A stretch of 39,041 bases of DNA from Ruminococcus sp. (GTDB lineage: Bacteria; Bacillota; Clostridia; Oscillospirales; Ruminococcaceae), in NCBI GenBank assembly GCA_014799805.1, contig JAAVHJ010000030.1:1-39041 (forward strand). The letters run 5' to 3'. Under the pieces are notes generated by a model. It was not told the origin of the DNA. It searched no databases and saw nothing but the letters and a program-made list of their open reading frames with translations. The translations under genes were made by a program, and so were the position numbers. This document shows, in pieces, positions 34,600 to 39,041 of the stretch (within the stretch, counting starts at the first letter, position 1; each line of letters begins with the position of its first letter).

Positions 34600-35317
34600 A
34601 ATGATTTTATTTGATTATGGCGGAACGCTTTTATATGAACCAGATTTTTGTCCAAGTGCAGGAAATCAAGCAATTTATTCTTATATTATTGAAAATCCAA
34701 ATCATGTTAGTTTACAAGAATTTAGCGATTATTTGCTTTTATTATTTGAAGAAATCAGGGCTTTGCGTAGTGAAAAAATTGAAATGCATGAACATATTTT
34801 TTTACGCTATGTTCTGGAGCATTTTAACATGAAATTATTAATTCCGATTGAAAAAGCAGAAGAAATTATTTGGAATGGTGTTTCTAAAGGCTGTATGACA
34901 CCCAATGCGGATAAAATGCTTGCTGTACTTCGTGAAAATCATATTCGTACTGGAATTATTAGTAATCTATGTTGGTCAAGTAAGGCTTTAACAAAACGCT
35001 TGAAGCAATTTTTTCCAGAACATGATTTTGAATTTGTTATCACATCAAGTGATTATATTTTTCGTAAACCTGATATACATATTTTTGACATTGCAATTCG
35101 CAAATCAAAGTTAAAACCTGAAGAAATTTGGTACTGTGGCAACGATGTAGAAGTTGATATATTTGGAGCATATCAAGCAAATTTATTTCCTGTTTACTAT
35201 GATGATAGAACAATTCCCAGTAGATTCTATGAAAAAAATGATAGCTTTTCTATAGAATTTCCACATTTGAGAATTCATTCATGGGAAGAATTAACAAAGG
35301 AGATATTCTATGAATGA
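34589..35317 (+). CDS. HAD-family hydrolase
   Basis: The 242-residue protein is a haloacid-dehalogenase-type phosphatase: motif I FDYGGTLL with nucleophile Asp9, motif II IISNLC, motif III Lys in FRKPDIHIF, and motif IV CGNDVEVDIFGA. The second motif I Asp is Gly (DYGGT), a known variant. ATG 34589 is chosen because AAAGGAG lies 8 bases upstream; it overlaps the decayed gene. Its 3' end overlaps the next hydrolase gene by eight bases. Confidence 0.88.
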   Translation: MKPKMILFDYGGTLLYEPDFCPSAGNQAIYSYIIENPNHVSLQEFSDYLLLLFEEIRALRSEKIEMHEHIFLRYVLEHFNMKLLIPIEKAEEIIWNGVSKGCMTPNADKMLAVLRENHIRTGIISNLCWSSKALTKRLKQFFPEHDFEFVITSSDYIFRKPDIHIFDIAIRKSKLKPEEIWYCGNDVEVDIFGAYQANLFPVYYDDRTIPSRFYEKNDSFSIEFPHLRIHSWEELTKEIFYE

Positions 35318-36146
35318 TACATTGCGTGAATATTGCAGTTATGGAAATTTTATTATCCCATTGTTGAAAGTCAAAAAAATATTAAAACCAATCAAAATAC
35401 AATGGGGAAATAAAAGCCAATATTTTTTATACTATGCATCACCTAATTCAAAAAATAAAACTTTAGTAATTTATATTCATGGCGGTGGGTGGAATAGTGG
35501 TTCTCCCTCGGATTTCCATTTTATTGGACAGAAAATTGCACTGAAAGATTATGATTGTATTATGCTAGGATATCGCAAATCACCTAAATATCATTATGAT
35601 GATATCATTGCAGATATATTCAAAGGATTTTCTGAAGTCAAACAATATATTTTAACGCAAAAACTTGATTATTCTAAAATAATAGTAATGGGGTCATCAG
35701 CAGGTGCGCATTTAGGGGCATTACTATGCTATGATTTGAAACAACAACAAAAATATGCCATTCATGCAAGTGAATTTCATGGTTTTATTAGTCTTGGCGG
35801 ACCGTTATGCTTTGATTTGCCTCAAACATATGTACTTAATAAATTAATGAAAGATTTATTTTCTAGTAAAGATTTGTCAGTTTGGAAACAAGGCGAACCG
35901 ATTTTAAAACTTGCAAGTGGACAAAACACAAGAATGTTAATTATTCAAAGTAAGCATGATGGAGTGGTAGGATTTCAGCAAGCAGAAAAATTTTATAAAA
36001 AAGCAATTACGCTCGGCATTTCTGCTGAATTATGCGACGTATTAGAAAAACAAAATACACATTCTGCTTATAGTGCTGGTATTTTTTTAAAAGAACCAGA
36101 AGAATCTTCAACATTGTGTAAATTGTTTAACTGGATTGCAGAGTAA
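35310..36146 (+). CDS. Alpha/beta hydrolase (esterase/lipase-like)
   Basis: The 278-residue protein has the oxyanion-hole motif HGGGW (57-61) typical of hormone-sensitive-lipase-like esterases, the nucleophile Ser130 in GSSAG, and later acid and base candidates in SKHDGVVGF and NTHSAYSAG. There is no signal peptide, so it is cytoplasmic. AAAGGAG lies upstream of the ATG inside the HAD gene, so the two are coupled. The substrate is unknown. Confidence 0.87.
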   Translation: MNDTLREYCSYGNFIIPLLKVKKILKPIKIQWGNKSQYFLYYASPNSKNKTLVIYIHGGGWNSGSPSDFHFIGQKIALKDYDCIMLGYRKSPKYHYDDIIADIFKGFSEVKQYILTQKLDYSKIIVMGSSAGAHLGALLCYDLKQQQKYAIHASEFHGFISLGGPLCFDLPQTYVLNKLMKDLFSSKDLSVWKQGEPILKLASGQNTRMLIIQSKHDGVVGFQQAEKFYKKAITLGISAELCDVLEKQNTHSAYSAGIFLKEPEESSTLCKLFNWIAE

Positions 36147-36172
36147 TTTTATATATTTTGGAGTTTTTGTAT

Positions 36173-36394
36173 ATGCCTAATAAAAAAATTAATATTTGTA
36201 GTGAATGTGGAAGTGAATACTTCAAATTAAAATCAAAAATGCAAGCTCTTTGTCCAGAATGTACACATGTTTTATATGGCTATGAAACATGTAAGCATAT
36301 ATTTATAAATGGGAGATGTAGCAAGTGTTTTTGGAATGGAAAGCAAAGTGATTATATCAAGTTATTAAAAAATCAAATGAATATGCCAGATTAA
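36173..36394 (+). CDS. Small zinc-ribbon protein
   Basis: The 73-residue protein has three cysteine pairs: CSEC near residue 10, CPEC near residue 28, and C-x9-C-x2-C (CKHIFINGRCSKC) at about 42-54. It probably binds one or two zinc ions. ATG 36173 is chosen because TTGGAG lies 9 bases upstream. Function unknown. Confidence 0.72.
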   Translation: MPNKKINICSECGSEYFKLKSKMQALCPECTHVLYGYETCKHIFINGRCSKCFWNGKQSDYIKLLKNQMNMPD

Positions 36395-36413
36395 AATTTA
36401 TGGAGGGATAAAA

Positions 36414-36872
36414 TTGAGTATTAGAAAAGCAAATTTATCAGATTTAGATATGATTAAAAAAATTGTTACTATCACAATTTCTGATATTTATCCGCATTAC
36501 TATCCTAAAGGAGCAGTAGATTTTTTTCTTGCACATCATAAAGAGAGTAATATTATTAATGATATCAAGTTAAATCAAGTTTTTTTGTGTTTCAATTCAG
36601 AAAAAAATATTGTTGGGACAGTCACTATAAAAGCAAATGGAATAAGCCGTTTGTTTGTATTGCCTGATTATCAAGGTAATGGCTATGGAAGTGAAATGCT
36701 TAATTATGCTGAAAAAGTTATTTTTGATGATTATGCTGAAATTCAACTTGATGCTTCGTTGCCTGCAAAAGGAATTTATTTAAAAAAAGGCTACAAAGAA
36801 ATTGCATATCATAGCATTAGAACAGAAAACAATGATTTTTTGTGTTATGATGTTATGATAAAATCAAAATAA
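36414..36872 (+). CDS. GNAT-family N-acetyltransferase
   Basis: This 152-residue GNAT protein begins SIRKANLSDLDMIKKIV, has GISRLFVLPDYQGNGYGSEML as the strand and acetyl-CoA binding loop, and GIYLKKGYKEI near the end. The start is TTG 36414, with GGAGGG 7 bases upstream. It is the third GNAT gene of the accessory segment and not a close copy of the other two. Confidence 0.88.
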   Translation: MSIRKANLSDLDMIKKIVTITISDIYPHYYPKGAVDFFLAHHKESNIINDIKLNQVFLCFNSEKNIVGTVTIKANGISRLFVLPDYQGNGYGSEMLNYAEKVIFDDYAEIQLDASLPAKGIYLKKGYKEIAYHSIRTENNDFLCYDVMIKSK

Positions 36873-36904
36873 ATTATTAAAATTTAGAAAAGGAGCTGTT
36901 TTTT

Positions 36905-37524
36905 ATGGAAATGATAACACTTGTATTAGGGGAATTAGGTGCAAATTGCTATCTATTAGACTGTGGCAATCATGAAGTCATTGCAATTGATATTGGTGGT
37001 ACACCAAAAAAAGTATTAAATATTTTAAAAACAGAAAATTTAAATTTAAAAGCAATTTTATTAACGCATGGACATTATGACCATGTAGCAGGTGTAGAAT
37101 CTGTTAGACAAGCAACAGGTGCAGAAGTTTATATTCATGAAAAAGATGCGATTATGCTTGAAAGTGGAGAAGCAAATCTTGCTTATCAATTGACAAGTGA
37201 AGTATATCAGCCTGTGCAGAAATATCAAGTCATACAAGACGGTGATATTTTAAAAATTGGTAATCTTGAAATTCGAGTGATGCATACTCCTGGACATACA
37301 GCAGGGAGTGTTTGTTATATTATTGGCAATCAAATGTTTTGTGGTGATACACTATTTCAAGGCAGTATCGGACGCACAGATTTAGGTGGGAATGTTGCAG
37401 ATATGCGGGAATCACTCAAAAAAATAGCTTCTTTGCAACAGGATTATCAGCTTTATGCAGGGCATTTCTTTCCGTCAACGCTTGCAATTGAAAAAAAGAA
37501 TAATCCTTATTTGAGGGAATTTGT

Positions 37525-37528
<4 letters not shown>
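36905..37528 (+). CDS. MBL-fold hydrolase, glyoxalase II-like
   Basis: The 207-residue protein has the short MBL hydrolase layout seen next to hemZ in other Clostridia. The metal motif is THGHYDH (His55, His57, Asp59, His60), followed by HTPGHTAGSV, FCGDTLFQGSIGRTDL and YAGHFFPST. The family includes hydroxyacylglutathione hydrolase-like thioesterases; the substrate is not certain. AAAGGAG lies upstream, and the stop overlaps the hemZ start as ATGA. Confidence 0.9.

Positions 37529-39041
<1,513 letters not shown>

Overview
The window is low-GC Firmicutes DNA and reads like a spore-forming clostridial chromosome, most likely from the Ruminococcaceae/Oscillospiraceae. The evidence is the gene order (priA-def-fmt-rsmB-rlmN-stp-prkC-rsgA-thiN-spoVM; spoIVFB beside the TIGR03960/TIGR03936 radical-SAM pair; rbgA-rnhB-yraN; tig-clpP-clpX-lon-engB; hemZ at the right end), strong GGAGG ribosome binding sites, frequent TTG starts, and two sporulation-type genes. 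No rRNA, tRNA, CRISPR array, insertion sequence or phage gene was seen. Assignments come from motifs and synteny read by eye; no database search was run.

Positions 1-10538 hold a nearly continuous plus-strand housekeeping block. It carries the end of priA, formylation/deformylation of initiator Met (def, fmt), rRNA methylation (rsmB, rlmN), the PP2C phosphatase/PASTA kinase pair (stp, prkC) behind a strong promoter, the ribosome-assembly GTPase rsgA, thiamine pyrophosphokinase, and a 29-codon spoVM that is easily missed. A bidirectional terminator separates this from a minus-strand regulator (10594-11187) that fuses an XRE DNA-binding domain to a complete desulfoferrodoxin-like iron module.

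Positions 11324-20889 carry a small membrane protein with a SpoIVFB-like site-2 protease, the two radical-SAM-family proteins, rplS with a structured leader, two tandem signal peptidases, the rbgA-rnhB-yraN cluster, thrC and a metallophosphoesterase. Positions 21013-28961 form the protein quality-control block: trigger factor, ClpP, ClpX, Lon, the GTPase EngB, an MBL hydrolase and a TrpR-related YerC regulator. clpX has an odd start region in which a hairpin separates a perfect Shine-Dalgarno sequence from the start codon.

Positions 29000-36900 look like an accessory segment between conserved genes. It holds a membrane iron-sulfur protein broken by an in-frame TAG, a Vat-like acetyltransferase with its own promoter, a tandem pair of unknown 112-residue proteins sharing a 60-bp identical stretch, three GNAT acetyltransferases, several small unknown proteins, a decayed gene, a HAD phosphatase, an alpha/beta hydrolase and a small zinc-ribbon protein. 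Housekeeping genes resume with a glyoxalase II-like hydrolase and hemZ, followed by the first codons of a gene that opens with eleven asparagine codons at the window edge.
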